Program-made: the position numbers and the translations under genes
Assembly: GCA_009760855.2 (NCBI GenBank)
Contig: WPIO01000009.1
Span: 7,231,001-7,291,000, forward strand
Length of the DNA stretch: 60,000 bases
Reading direction: 5' to 3'
Origin: Cristatella mucedo
Lineage: Eukaryota > Bryozoa > Phylactolaemata > Cristatellidae
Part shown: in pieces, positions 23,715 to 60,000 of the stretch
Position numbering within the stretch: position 1 is the stretch's first letter
Layout of the letters: the number at the start of each line of letters is the position of its first letter
The notes under the pieces: model-generated
The model's database searches: none
What the model saw: the letters and a program-made list of their open reading frames with translations, nothing else
What the model was told of the DNA's origin: nothing

Positions 23715-24672
23715 GTAATAATAACAATAATTATAATAATGCATTTGTATATCACCCTCAAAGAACTGAATCTCTCTCTAAGCACTTTAAAGATGCTGTA
23801 TAGAAAGCATAACCAAATGATTAGTGGTAGCATCCGCAAGCAGCAGACACATTGTAAGAAGGTATATGCTCACGAAGGACAATCACGAAGATCTACAAAA
23901 TGCTGTAATAAACAGGTGCGTTTTAAGCTTCTTTTAAATGTCGTTATGTCAAGGGATATTGTGACATGCGCCATGAATGAGTTCTAGGTTTGGGGAGCGT
24001 AACAGCTAAAGGCAGGGTCTCCAAAAGTTTTGAGGTTCGGACGAGAGCTATGGCTAAACGATTCTAGTCAGAACAGCGGGTTGGATGATTCTTTGCCTGG
24101 TGGAGGTGTAGTTCTGATAGGCTGAGCAGGAGAATGGAGGGACCTAAAAGTAAGTGACAGAACCTTGAAGTCGATACGCTGCTATGATTGGGAGCCAGTG
24201 AATATCGGCGAGAAGTGGTGTGGTGTGGCAAGTGCGACGCTCACGACAGACAAGCCTAGCTTCAGAGTTTTGCAGTAAGTGTAAGCGTCTGAATACACGT
24301 GCCAGGAGACCACCAAGCAGTGAATTACAAAAGTCGGGTCTGGATGCACGAATGCACGGACCAATTTATATGTTATATCCCTTTCTAAGCAAGCCCGAAT
24401 TGCGGTAATGTTATGTCGCTGAAAGTAGGCAGACTTGACTGTAGAGCTGATGTCTTTGTCTAATGAGTCACTTTGGAACCGGACACGTAGATTGTGTGGA
24501 GATTCAATAGGAGATATGCTGGCGGGCCGATTTTGAGTGTTATGTTTTCTGATTTCCGAATGACACTTAGTTTACCCATGACTAGTAAGTTCGTTTTTTC
24601 GTCGTTCAATTTAAGAAAGTTTGCTGCCATCCATGTGCGGATGTCATCAATACATAGACCTGTAACTGAGTT
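23715..24672 (-). mobile_element. LINE family A, degraded copy interrupted by later insertions
   Basis: Reads on the minus strand from the 3' tail (23715) up to the segment FLKLNDEKTNLLVMGKLS. The match to the 38 kb copy stops near 24672 and resumes at 25820-25912, so younger elements have split this copy. Confidence 0.85.
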
Positions 24673-25397
24673 CCAGGGGTCAGAGGCTAATTCCAGCCAA
24701 ACCCCGCCATACTCCGGCCACGCTGCCGCTCGCCATGCCGCCGAGCTAGGGTAAGACAAGCGGCCGTCAGGTTAAACCTCTTTATAATAACGCATGCGCC
24801 AACAACAACAGGGGAACTAAACAAGTCTACAGGGAGGGTCCTATACACAGTACATTACGGGGGCGCAAGACGACGCAGCAAGCGCGAATAAACGTGTTAG
24901 TTGGGGTCAGTCGGCTTCTGCAGTCCTGTCGTTGTACCGACTCCGAATCCAACAGTACGAGCGTACGCCGTCCAAAACCCGGCTGGCTGAGTAACTTCTG
25001 GCTAGTCCGAGTCGACAACTACCACAGTCGTAAGCTTCCGCCGAAAGACGCCAACACACGGGGGGTCATGAACACGCTACACGGGGAACGCGGAATAAAA
25101 ACAAGTCAACAACGAGTGAGCTATCCAGCTCCGCTCGGGCCTCGGGTACTCGTTCCCTTGCGTGCGTGGCAGCATCGCCGGAGCACGCCTGCACGAATCC
25201 AGGTGCATAACTCGGCGAGACCGGGAGCCTCCAACACCACGACTTACTTGGCCAACTTCCCGTTCCCAAGAGCCCCGGTGACCTCTCGTCACCACGCATC
25301 CGGCAATGCATAGGTCCGACCCCGGCCTAGCCGGTGACCCTCATCACAGCTGCCTGGTCCCAGCCAACCAAACCCAGACTGGGTACAGACCAAGGGT
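24673..25397. mobile_element. GC-rich insertion inside the LINE copy, class unknown
   Basis: About 725 bases with no counterpart in other LINE copies. It contains a TTTATAATA box-like site and an AATAAA, and could be a solo long terminal repeat or another transposon. I found no convincing terminal repeats. Confidence 0.4.
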
Positions 25398-25405
25398 GTG
25401 TAGAG

Positions 25406-25811
25406 CAGAGGTCGGCTTACTCCGGCCTTTAGGCCTGATATGGCCAAGCTAGTACTCCAGTCCGGCCTAACGGCCCCTAATTATTTATTGTTGGATCCGT
25501 CCTAATTTAGTTGTCACGGTTTTATTATCATTCATTACTGCTGGTTACAGCTCAAGTTATCTGCGGCCTGTATTTATTTTTTGAACTGATATCATGCACT
25601 TGTATGAAACAGAAGTGGCTGACCGGCGAGGGATAATTAATGTCTACCCCTATAATTCCCGTTTGCATTTGTGCGTCTGTTGCGACTGTTTCTTTGTTTG
25701 GCCATGCTCCCTCCGGGCGGCCCTGTGGAGTGGGCGTGGTTTCTTGCGGCCTAGTGAGCCTTCTTGACCTCCTGAAATGGCTTACTAGTCCGAAAATTTT
25801 GGCGACCCCTG
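25406..25811. mobile_element. hAT-like miniature transposon (406 bp)
   Basis: Ends CAGAGGTCGGC (left) and CAGGGGTCGCC (right, reverse complement) match at 9 of 11 positions. They are flanked by an 8-bp duplication GTGTAGAG (25398-25405) / GTGTTGAG (25812-25819) with one mismatch, as expected for hAT. No coding capacity. Confidence 0.75.
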
Positions 25812-25819
25812 GTGTTGAG

Positions 25820-25912
25820 AATTCAATGTGCTGGGGGGCTGGAATGTATCAAAGCAAAGATACAACTGAGTGTCATCTTAATAGAAGTGAAAGCATAGAT
25901 TGTGTCATGGCC
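25820..25912 (-). mobile_element. LINE family A, continuation of the interrupted copy
   Basis: TCAAAGCAAAGATACAACTG and AGTGTCATCTTAATAGAAGT line up with the 38571-38640 part of the best LINE copy, which encodes the catalytic-motif region. Confidence 0.75.
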
Positions 25913-25920
25913 ATCGCACT

Positions 25921-28644
25921 TAGAGTTGCTGGAAAAGTCATTTTATAAACAGCGGTTTACTGCGTTCAATTTTCAAAAAACAGCCGTTGGCAGCTGTTTC
26001 TACCGTTGTTTTAATTTTTTCACTTATTTTACAGTCAAGTGCTTATTTTTGTGATGAACATCATTTATTACATATCTTTCGAGATGAGAATTAAATAAAA
26101 AAATTTTACTTCTTATTATAATATTTCAATATTACGAGAAGATTAAGTAACTTCTCTGAAAGACGCGATCTTAACTTAGCACAGAAATTCGTAAACTAAA
26201 AAAACCCTTTTAACGTCCGTCGATATCGGTTTAATAGATAGACTTTTGCTGTACAACTTCTGGAGATTTTCAGTGCTCTAGCCAGAGCTCCCGAAGAGCG
26301 TGAATTCGGACTTGAGCCATTTAGAACTGTCTTGCTCTCCGACTGCAATTGATGATCCACCTTTTGATGCAACAAATTTAATTCATCTTGAAGAGACAAG
26401 TTTACACTTTCCTCATCATTTTACAAGTGTTCAACGACAACTTCTACTTCGTTGGTTCCAAAGAGAGGCTTGATTTCCAGCGATTTATTTAACGTAGTTT
26501 TCTATGGGGAGACATGTGGATTTTTGAGACTGTGCCAGAGGTTCATGACATTCTTGCTTAATTGCTCTTCGACGCGACATTTTAAATTCGTCATGAGCTT
26601 GGTACTGATGTGCTTATTTGTGTAAGAGAGCTTGATGGACATGAGCTCTGAAATTGCGTCAGCACTCATCAGAGTCACCTATCCTTGACTTAGATTCTCA
26701 ACACCAAGCTTCACAGATTCCGTTGCCTTCAGAAGAGTTTTGAGAGCGTCAAAATCCAACGTCCCAATCATTTTAAGCGACTTGAATTAGATTAGTATCT
26801 CGCGGATGGTGACTTCTGTCACAAATAGTGGCAATAAAATTGTTAGGATGGAAGTCCAGCGTGTCTTCACGTCAAGATGCAGTTCAATCTTGCATCCGAA
26901 CTCAGCTTTTACTTTGGATTAAACACTTTATTTGGAACAGCTGATGTTTTGATGAATTTAACAAGCTTTCGCGATTTCCTGAGCCAATCGTGGTAATCAA
27001 TGTCTCCTTGCAGCGTATAATCGCTGATTTCATTAAGTCCGTCTCTGCTTCAAAAATGTCCATTTCATCAATAGCATCACTATCAAGGTTTAAAGTGTAC
27101 ATTTTAGCACTCTTCTTGTACAATATGTCACACAGTCCAAGGTGCAGACCGTAGTTTAAGCAGGACTGTCTGATGACATCTATGTTGCTAATGCACTTCT
27201 TATTTACTGCAGCGCCATTCAGAGTAGATCCCGCTTAATTCCTCGCCATTGTTATTCCAAAAACGCTCAAATGCTGCTTTATTGATTCGACTATATCAAG
27301 AGCAGTTCACGAACCAAACATGTGAACAAGACCCGTCTTGATTGTTGTTTTATCGCCGCTATCATGAACGTTGGCTCCAAAAATCGACGTCCTCTCACGC
27401 TTGTGCATTCATCCACAGTCATGCCAAACTGTACTCCTCTCACGAGTTTTCACTTGATGTCGGCAATCGTTTTGTATCTCTTTCCTTCGTAATCATCATG
27501 TACCAGCTTCATCGCATCGTTCTCGTTCACTGGAAGTTTGAATTCGTCCGGTGACAGCCGTTTATACTTGTCTCTAATGATAACACTAATTGATATTCAA
27601 TCACTAACCAGATCGGTAACAATCTTCTTCAGACTCATTCGCAACAGGAAATCGACAATAGTGTGTGTTCTTTTATTTTTCACGGGCTCTTCTTTGCCTG
27701 TACACCCTCCAATAGGTTTATCAAAATCAAGTCCTTGTTCAAGCGACTCTTTAACGTTGTCGTGGAGTTTCCAGAACAATTGATGATTTTATCGCATCGT
27801 CCACATTGACCTTCTAGCTCCTCTGTAATTGGATTCTTTCATTTTGCAGCGTATTCAGAAATGGAATAAATTGCTGAAAAGAACGAAAAAATTCGATGAT
27901 TTCACAAGATCAATTTTATAATTATTTTACTTAATTCTGCAACACTGTAGTCTAATTTCAGTTTTTGGTCAATTTGATAAAATCTTCATAAAAAAGCACT
28001 AAAAGATTCAAAAAAAATTTAAAATTAATTTTCCGCCACGTATTTTCTATCCATAATGTGTAGGGGTAATGCGTGTGTGCACGATGTCGGCGCGACGAAG
28101 GTGAACGTTGCCCCCACAAGCGATTGGTTGTACTGACGACGACAGCTGTATTGTATTGCACGAAGGCAAACGCGAGAGAGCGAGCGTACATGCGGATGCA
28201 GAAGCCGTCGTGGAAGCAGCTCTGGAAGCAGCCAGTAGAGAACAGAAGAGAAGAAGGGAGAGTGAGTGGATAGCGTTCGCACAGGCCGGTGGACAAACAG
28301 AAAGTTCCTTACTGCAGGACTAGCGGGTCACGCGACTACAGCTGACCCGTTCCAATTAAATCCGGCTTAGTTAGCTGATACTGTCCAACTGCAGTGCCTT
28401 ATGAGGCGGTACTCACCGCGCCCTTTGGCCGGGCTGAGTGGTGTGACTCCGGCTGGAGCGGAACAGCATTGCTAGCGTTGCCACGCCCACAAATGAACGT
28501 TGCAGCTTCGGTTATAGTCTCTTTTTGTTTGAAAATTTTCGTCGGAAGCAATAAAACAGCTAGAAAAACAGCTGTTTACTGTTTTTTAACTTTGGGCAAA
28601 AAACAGCTGTTTTGCTGCTACTTTTAAAGTTACCAGAAACCCTA
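25921..28644 (-). mobile_element. hAT transposon fossil with degraded transposase (2.7 kb)
   Basis: Ends TTAGAGTTGCTGGAAA (left; the terminal T-A-G starts at 25921) and TTAGGGTTTCTGGTAA (right, reverse complement) are similar. An 8-bp duplication ATCGCACT (25913-25920) / ATCGAACT (28645-28652) with one mismatch flanks them. Both ends also share an ACAGC(T/G)GTTT subterminal block. The minus strand encodes a BED-type zinc finger, QCGRCDKII...STTTLKSRL (about 27740-27830), and further on the segment ADAISELMSIKLSYTNKHIS (about 26560-26660), both typical of hAT transposases. Multiple stops show it is dead. Confidence 0.8.
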
Positions 28645-28768
28645 ATCGAACTCTGAACCTGGACATCGGTGGACCAACTGAAGCCTCTGGCCTCTGGCGT
28701 GTAGTCAGGTGAGGCTTTGATGAACAAGCGAAACAGTTCAGAGTCATCTATAATAAGTTGTCTTCACA

Positions 28769-28790
28769 AACACACACACACACACACACA

Positions 28791-28884
<94 letters not shown>

Positions 28885-28915
28885 TGATCGCTCGCTCTCT
28901 CTCTCTCTCTCTCCC
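28769..28915. repeat. Compound (CA)n(CT)n microsatellite
   Basis: About 24 bases of CA followed by about 120 bases of CT with few interruptions. Confidence 0.96.
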
Positions 28916-29349
28916 TCTCCGTACAGCTATTTATCTGTAGCAATTTTTAAAGAGATTCACTGCCTTTGAGTAGCGGCTCACCTCAAAGTCAAGTCTTGCC
29001 ACATTCTTGGTTAATCCATTTTAAGCCTTCGAAAGCAAGTACGTACGATCTATTCAATTAACTAGCACTAGATAGAAACTCCACGTCTTCAATTAATCTC
29101 GAGAACTTGCATTCCGGATCATGCACACTTATAGGAGTACGTTACACCACCACTTGCCGCCGACCTGAATCGATTGGCTCCCACTTAAGCAGCGAATAAA
29201 CTTAGAGATTTGTCACTCCCTAAAGGTTACTTCATTCACTTGGTCTAGCTTATCCATATGAGATACCTCCTAATCAATCTTCGTACCTTACCATCCGCTC
29301 TTCTTATTCAACCTGCACAAATAAGATGAGCTGATTCAACAGCCTCTTT
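28916..29349. other. Unassigned, possible very old LINE relic
   Basis: A weak plus-strand segment DWLPLKQRIN at about 29175-29205 resembles the LINE motif HWLPVKQRID. Too decayed to delimit. Confidence 0.35.
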
Positions 29350-29865
29350 TGTATACTAGTACTATTACCAATACACGTGATAAAGCACCCTCAGAGAACT
29401 CAATCTCTTCCTAGGCGCTTTACATTTGCCGAAAAGGAAACACGATCAAATGGTGAGTGGTATCATGCATGATAAACAACATGAATAACAAGGTTAGGAG
29501 TGACATCACAGGGTCAGCATGTGAGTGTGGTTAGTGGCATTGTGCAACAGTGTCAGCAAGCATAAGCACGTAAAGGACGAATCGTAGGGACCCACTAAAT
29601 GCTGTCATAAATAGGTGAGTTTTTAATTATTTTTACACGTGGTCAAGTCAGGGAATGTCGTGACGGAAGTCGGAAGTGAGTTCCAGGCTTTGGGAGCACA
29701 CGAACTAAAGGCACGGTCTCCTAAGGATTTTAGGTTTGTACGAGGTACATGTAAACAGTTAGATTCCAAAAAGCTGGTGGTACGATGCTTGGCCTGGTCG
29801 GGGAGTAGATCGGGTAGGTAAGCTGGAGCAAAAAAATTAAGTACCTGAAAGTGAGCGGCAGAGCT
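29350..29865 (-). mobile_element. LINE family A, 5'-truncated copy
   Basis: Minus strand encodes FAPAYLPDLLPDQAKHRTTS, RTNLKSLGDRAFSSCAPKAW and NSLPTSVTTFPDLTT, then the 3' UTR. A few stops. Confidence 0.87.
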
Positions 29866-29962
29866 CGCTCGCCCTGCGGTCCGTGGAACAAATGTAACAT
29901 AGCATCCAAGAAACATGTGTTGTCCAAAAGTGGATCAGCTGCTTGACTAACAGTCAGTGCAG

Positions 29963-30108
29963 GTCGTACACCGACAGAAGAGCCTTCACGGCTATCACCA
30001 CCGCTTGCAGCGGCAATAAAGGATCAAACAACGCAGCATTCGAACCCACGACCTCGGTACGTTGTGAAAAGCACTGCCTAACCTAGAGTGCCATCACGGC
30101 TCACAGCG
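29963..30108 (-). mobile_element. SINE family 1 (tRNA-headed)
   Basis: Minus-strand head GAGCCGTGATGGCACTCTAG, B box GGGTTCGAATGC, body GGTGATAGCCGTGAAGGCTC. Close match to the 10376 and 58696 copies. Confidence 0.83.
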
Positions 30109-32266
30109 ACGGCACACTAGTCGGCTAGCGGCGCGGCCGCATAGTTGTGCCACTCACTGACTTCAAGACCTTCGCAGACCATTCTTCCAATTAGTACGCT
30201 CATTTTAATACTATTCCTAATATTAATACGTATTCCAAATCACTCACAAATGACGTCACGACATCCCTCGACATGACGAAATTTAAACAGAAGCTAAAAA
30301 CTAAAGCCCGCTCGCTCGTCTGTGGGTGTAGTCGCAAATGGAGAGGGGTAGCCGTGTCGCGTTTCACGGAAAATTAAGTGAAAAGGCGCGTCTTCAGAAA
30401 AAAGTTACAAATTAATAAAACTCTTTTTTTTAAAGTATGCAATGCGCTTTGGTTGAAAGCTGCCGCTAGTAGCCGATATCCGAATACAGTTATTGATAAC
30501 GTCGCCCTAGGCGACGCCAGTCATTATAAACGGCTGCAAAGATGAGTTCAAGTTCGTCACTCAAGGCTATATTTGCGGCGACTATGTTAATTTTGGTTAG
30601 CGTCTCCAAAAATACAGAGCTTTGTCTTTTTAAGGCAATCAGTCATGTTTCGAATATCTTCGAAACAGCTACCCATAGGATGGCCGGGTAGGGGGAGGCT
30701 ATTCCAGACATACAGTTTATTGGAGCAGATGACTACATTGGAGTATGCCAGAGCCGTTAAATTACCAGTCCTATCTGCCACATTAGTCATTACTGATAAA
30801 TCTAATATCCACATTATCGCATCGACTTGACTAGTTTTTTCAGAGATTTTCTGGTGCTATAGTCTAAAACAGAGGGGCCCAGCTGACTGGAATGCCTTCG
30901 AGCTTCCGGCGCTAGAGAGCACAGGAAGTGCATTAAGCGCATGCGTGCGTTGCATTCCTAGCGAGAGTTTCTAGGGAAGCCCTGAGCACCAGGCTGGGCT
31001 GCCGCTTGGTCACTGTGAAGGGTAAGCCGTATTCGTATGGATCAGCCTAACTGGCTAGGCTTTTAGATTTCAAAATTTGTATTATAGTTTCAATAAGCCA
31101 TTTGCATATTGATGCTAGCTTAGAAAATATGCCGCTGGACGCTTTTTTACTGCCGTTGCCCAGCGGTGGGTAGACCATCGCACAGCAGTGATTTCCCCCT
31201 CAACGTGTCAGCACGCTGCTCTGTACTGGATCTGTGCCCTGGCTGAAATTAGTTTTCCTATCACCTTATAATACTAGGTTTATAATGTTAGTAGGTTCAC
31301 ATAGGTATTATGGTAATTCTACGACCGCGAACGCTAGAATTCCGCCCATTCTGGTTGCCTCTGAACTTCTCTTTGAAAAGACGGCGAAGATCGCGTTTAC
31401 AACATTCAAGTGGATGACCGTCATTATATTCTTGATAATACTGTTTAGGCATAACTAACTGCGGTCGTGGTGCAAATGCATACCGCCTAAAATGATTCAC
31501 TCGTGGATACTAATCGCGGCTTCTCTAACGTACTAGGTCGTCTTGCTTACCTCGCGGGCGTGCAAACTGCAAAAGCAAGCGACCGAGGCAATCGTTTTGG
31601 TTTTCGTAGTCAACGCTGTGCCGCCCCATTATTGCATGGGGCTGCGTCAAGAAAGAGGGTAAAACCGTGCTGCCGTGGCTACCTAAAATCGTGTCGCTGC
31701 GACCTCCTTTCTTCATCGTGCGCATCCAGGAGCGAGGTGCCCGCCTGCTTGCTTCTTATGTTACTACTTATCTTTAAAAATAGTCGATCGTTCGATCAAT
31801 TAAAATAAATGCAATTGTCTGCTTCTGACGAGCTGTCGCTGGCTGCTTGGTATCGTCGCATTGTCAGTGTGTCTCATCGTCCCCTTTCGTCAGCTGGCCT
31901 CGCCCAGAAACTCTTTTTAAATGACGTTCCAAGATCCTGCGGCTGCAGCTGCGTATGCTGCAAGCGCAGCCTGGCCGGGGAAACTCGCTTAACCTTGTTG
32001 TTCCACCGTGAGACGGGAAGTGCTGCTTCTGGTATTGTAATGTTGGCCTCTAAGCATCGCCGGCAGATTAATGTACGTATATGTATGGGCACGATTAACT
32101 TTATTTTAAGCTAGATGCTTTCGCTTTGTGGCTTTACGTTTTCGCTCCGAAGCTGCTTTGGTCCACAGCGACCGCATAGGGAGACTCCTGCGTGTTTTCA
32201 ACCGTTGGAACAGCACTGTCGTTGTTTATCTGTCCCATCTGCCTACTTGAGGGGAGTGCAGAAGAC
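30109..32266. other. IFT88 5' flank, unassigned
   Basis: About 2.1 kb upstream of the earliest possible IFT88 start. It should contain the promoter and any 5' UTR. I saw no full RFX X-box; an isolated GTTGCC half-site lies near 31153. Minus-strand NKLYVWNSLP at about 30700 is a weak LINE-like hit. Confidence 0.4.
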
Positions 32267-32317
32267 ATGCCTGTGAGTGACTCGCAGACTTTCTCTTTCA
32301 GCGCACTCGCAGAGGAC

Positions 32318-59201
<26,884 letters not shown>

Positions 59202-60000
59202 TCCAAGCTTAATGCAAAGCACACCACTGCTGGGCATTGACGGATGCCTTAGCTGCAGCCTGCATAGAGGCTAATGACGAAAAGCACTCACTGTCAGCTG
59301 GGTATGGAAGCAGACGAAGATGGCGCCTATTGCTCATTGGATCCCGTTGCTTCAAGATGACCAGGCCCGTACTACGCTAAAGTGATCCTAACCATAAATT
59401 TAGCTTCGCACTCTGCTCCTGAGACAAACTTTCCAGCTGTGCGTCCGACTATCATATTATCATTACGGTTAATCTGCTTGTAAACGCTATACCCCTGCTT
59501 TTATTTATTCTTCTGAACTGGAGTATTGATTCATTCACTATACATAAATCTATGGTGTAGATGTGCAGTGGCTTACTCTTGGCGAAATGCTAGTGCAGTG
59601 CGAAAAGCTAGTGTAGTACTGTCAGTGCTCGATTAAGCTAGCAGTTTCGTAAATAGCAAAATGTATTCAGCGAATGTCGTGTAGGTGGCAACACTTGTGC
59701 CTATTAGTGGCTATTGCAGGGAGTCTCCGCTCAATCTACCGCTCAGGTAACGCTTCCAGCCAAAGGTGAGTCCATTTGGTACTGTCTAAAAGCGGCGCAT
59801 TACCCGTGGCTCTGAGAAGTCTATGCATTTTGACTGGATAGTATATTTTCAAACACAATATCCACGGATATCGACTACCGTTAAAGTGAGTTGGTTCTAC
59901 CATTTCAGCTTTCGTAGTATGGCAATTACTACTAATTCAGCACTTAAAAAATAGTAGTAATGAAAAGGTTAAATAGTTACAAACAGAAAGCCGTGCGTTT
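59202..60000. other. IFT88 3' UTR and downstream flank
   Basis: No canonical AATAAA, repeat or further exon was recognised in these 800 bases. Confidence 0.5.

Noticed and set aside
30587-30814. 75-codon minus-strand frame with VWNSLPLPGHP
   Set aside because: Only a weak resemblance to the LINE motif AWNSLP. No other LINE motif in order and no tail.
31100-32266. RFX X-box upstream of IFT88
   Set aside because: Ciliary genes often have one, but only an isolated GTTGCC half-site near 31153 was found, with no matching second half at proper spacing.

Overview
The window is nuclear DNA of an animal, most likely an invertebrate. Both recognisable genes have many short coding exons with GT-AG introns and encode conserved eukaryotic proteins. 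The space between and inside them is packed with truncated LINE retrotransposons, tRNA-headed SINEs, DNA-transposon relics and long dinucleotide microsatellites. I cannot name the lineage from this sequence alone. Two complete genes lie head to head. On the minus strand, seven exons between 15198 and 4063 encode a 229-residue RWDD1-type protein (RWD domain plus coiled-coil/acidic tail). On the plus strand, twenty coding exons between 32318 and 59201 encode an 833-residue IFT88, a TPR subunit of the intraflagellar transport B complex. Exon phases close exactly in both genes and no frame-breaking lesion was found. Layout: 1-4062 holds CT/GA microsatellites, LINE tails and a doubtful acidic minus-strand reading frame. 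4063-15198 is RWDD1, whose introns carry TA, CA and GA microsatellites, LINE fragments, a SINE and a PIF/Harbinger-like miniature transposon. 15199-32266 is a 17 kb gene-poor interval dominated by two LINE families and a nested transposon pile-up at 23.7-28.7 kb; that pile-up includes a hAT fossil with terminal repeats and an 8-bp target duplication. 32267-59201 is IFT88, with repeats in most of its longer introns. 59202-60000 is 3' flank. The two genes have no obvious joint function: IFT88 builds cilia, and RWDD1 is known as the partner of the DRG2 GTPase. I found no undescribed defence, biosynthetic or regulatory system. The most informative non-genic signals are the transposon structures (terminal repeats with target duplications, SINE heads joined to LINE-like tails, hairpins) and one promoter-like motif cluster inside an RWDD1 intron.
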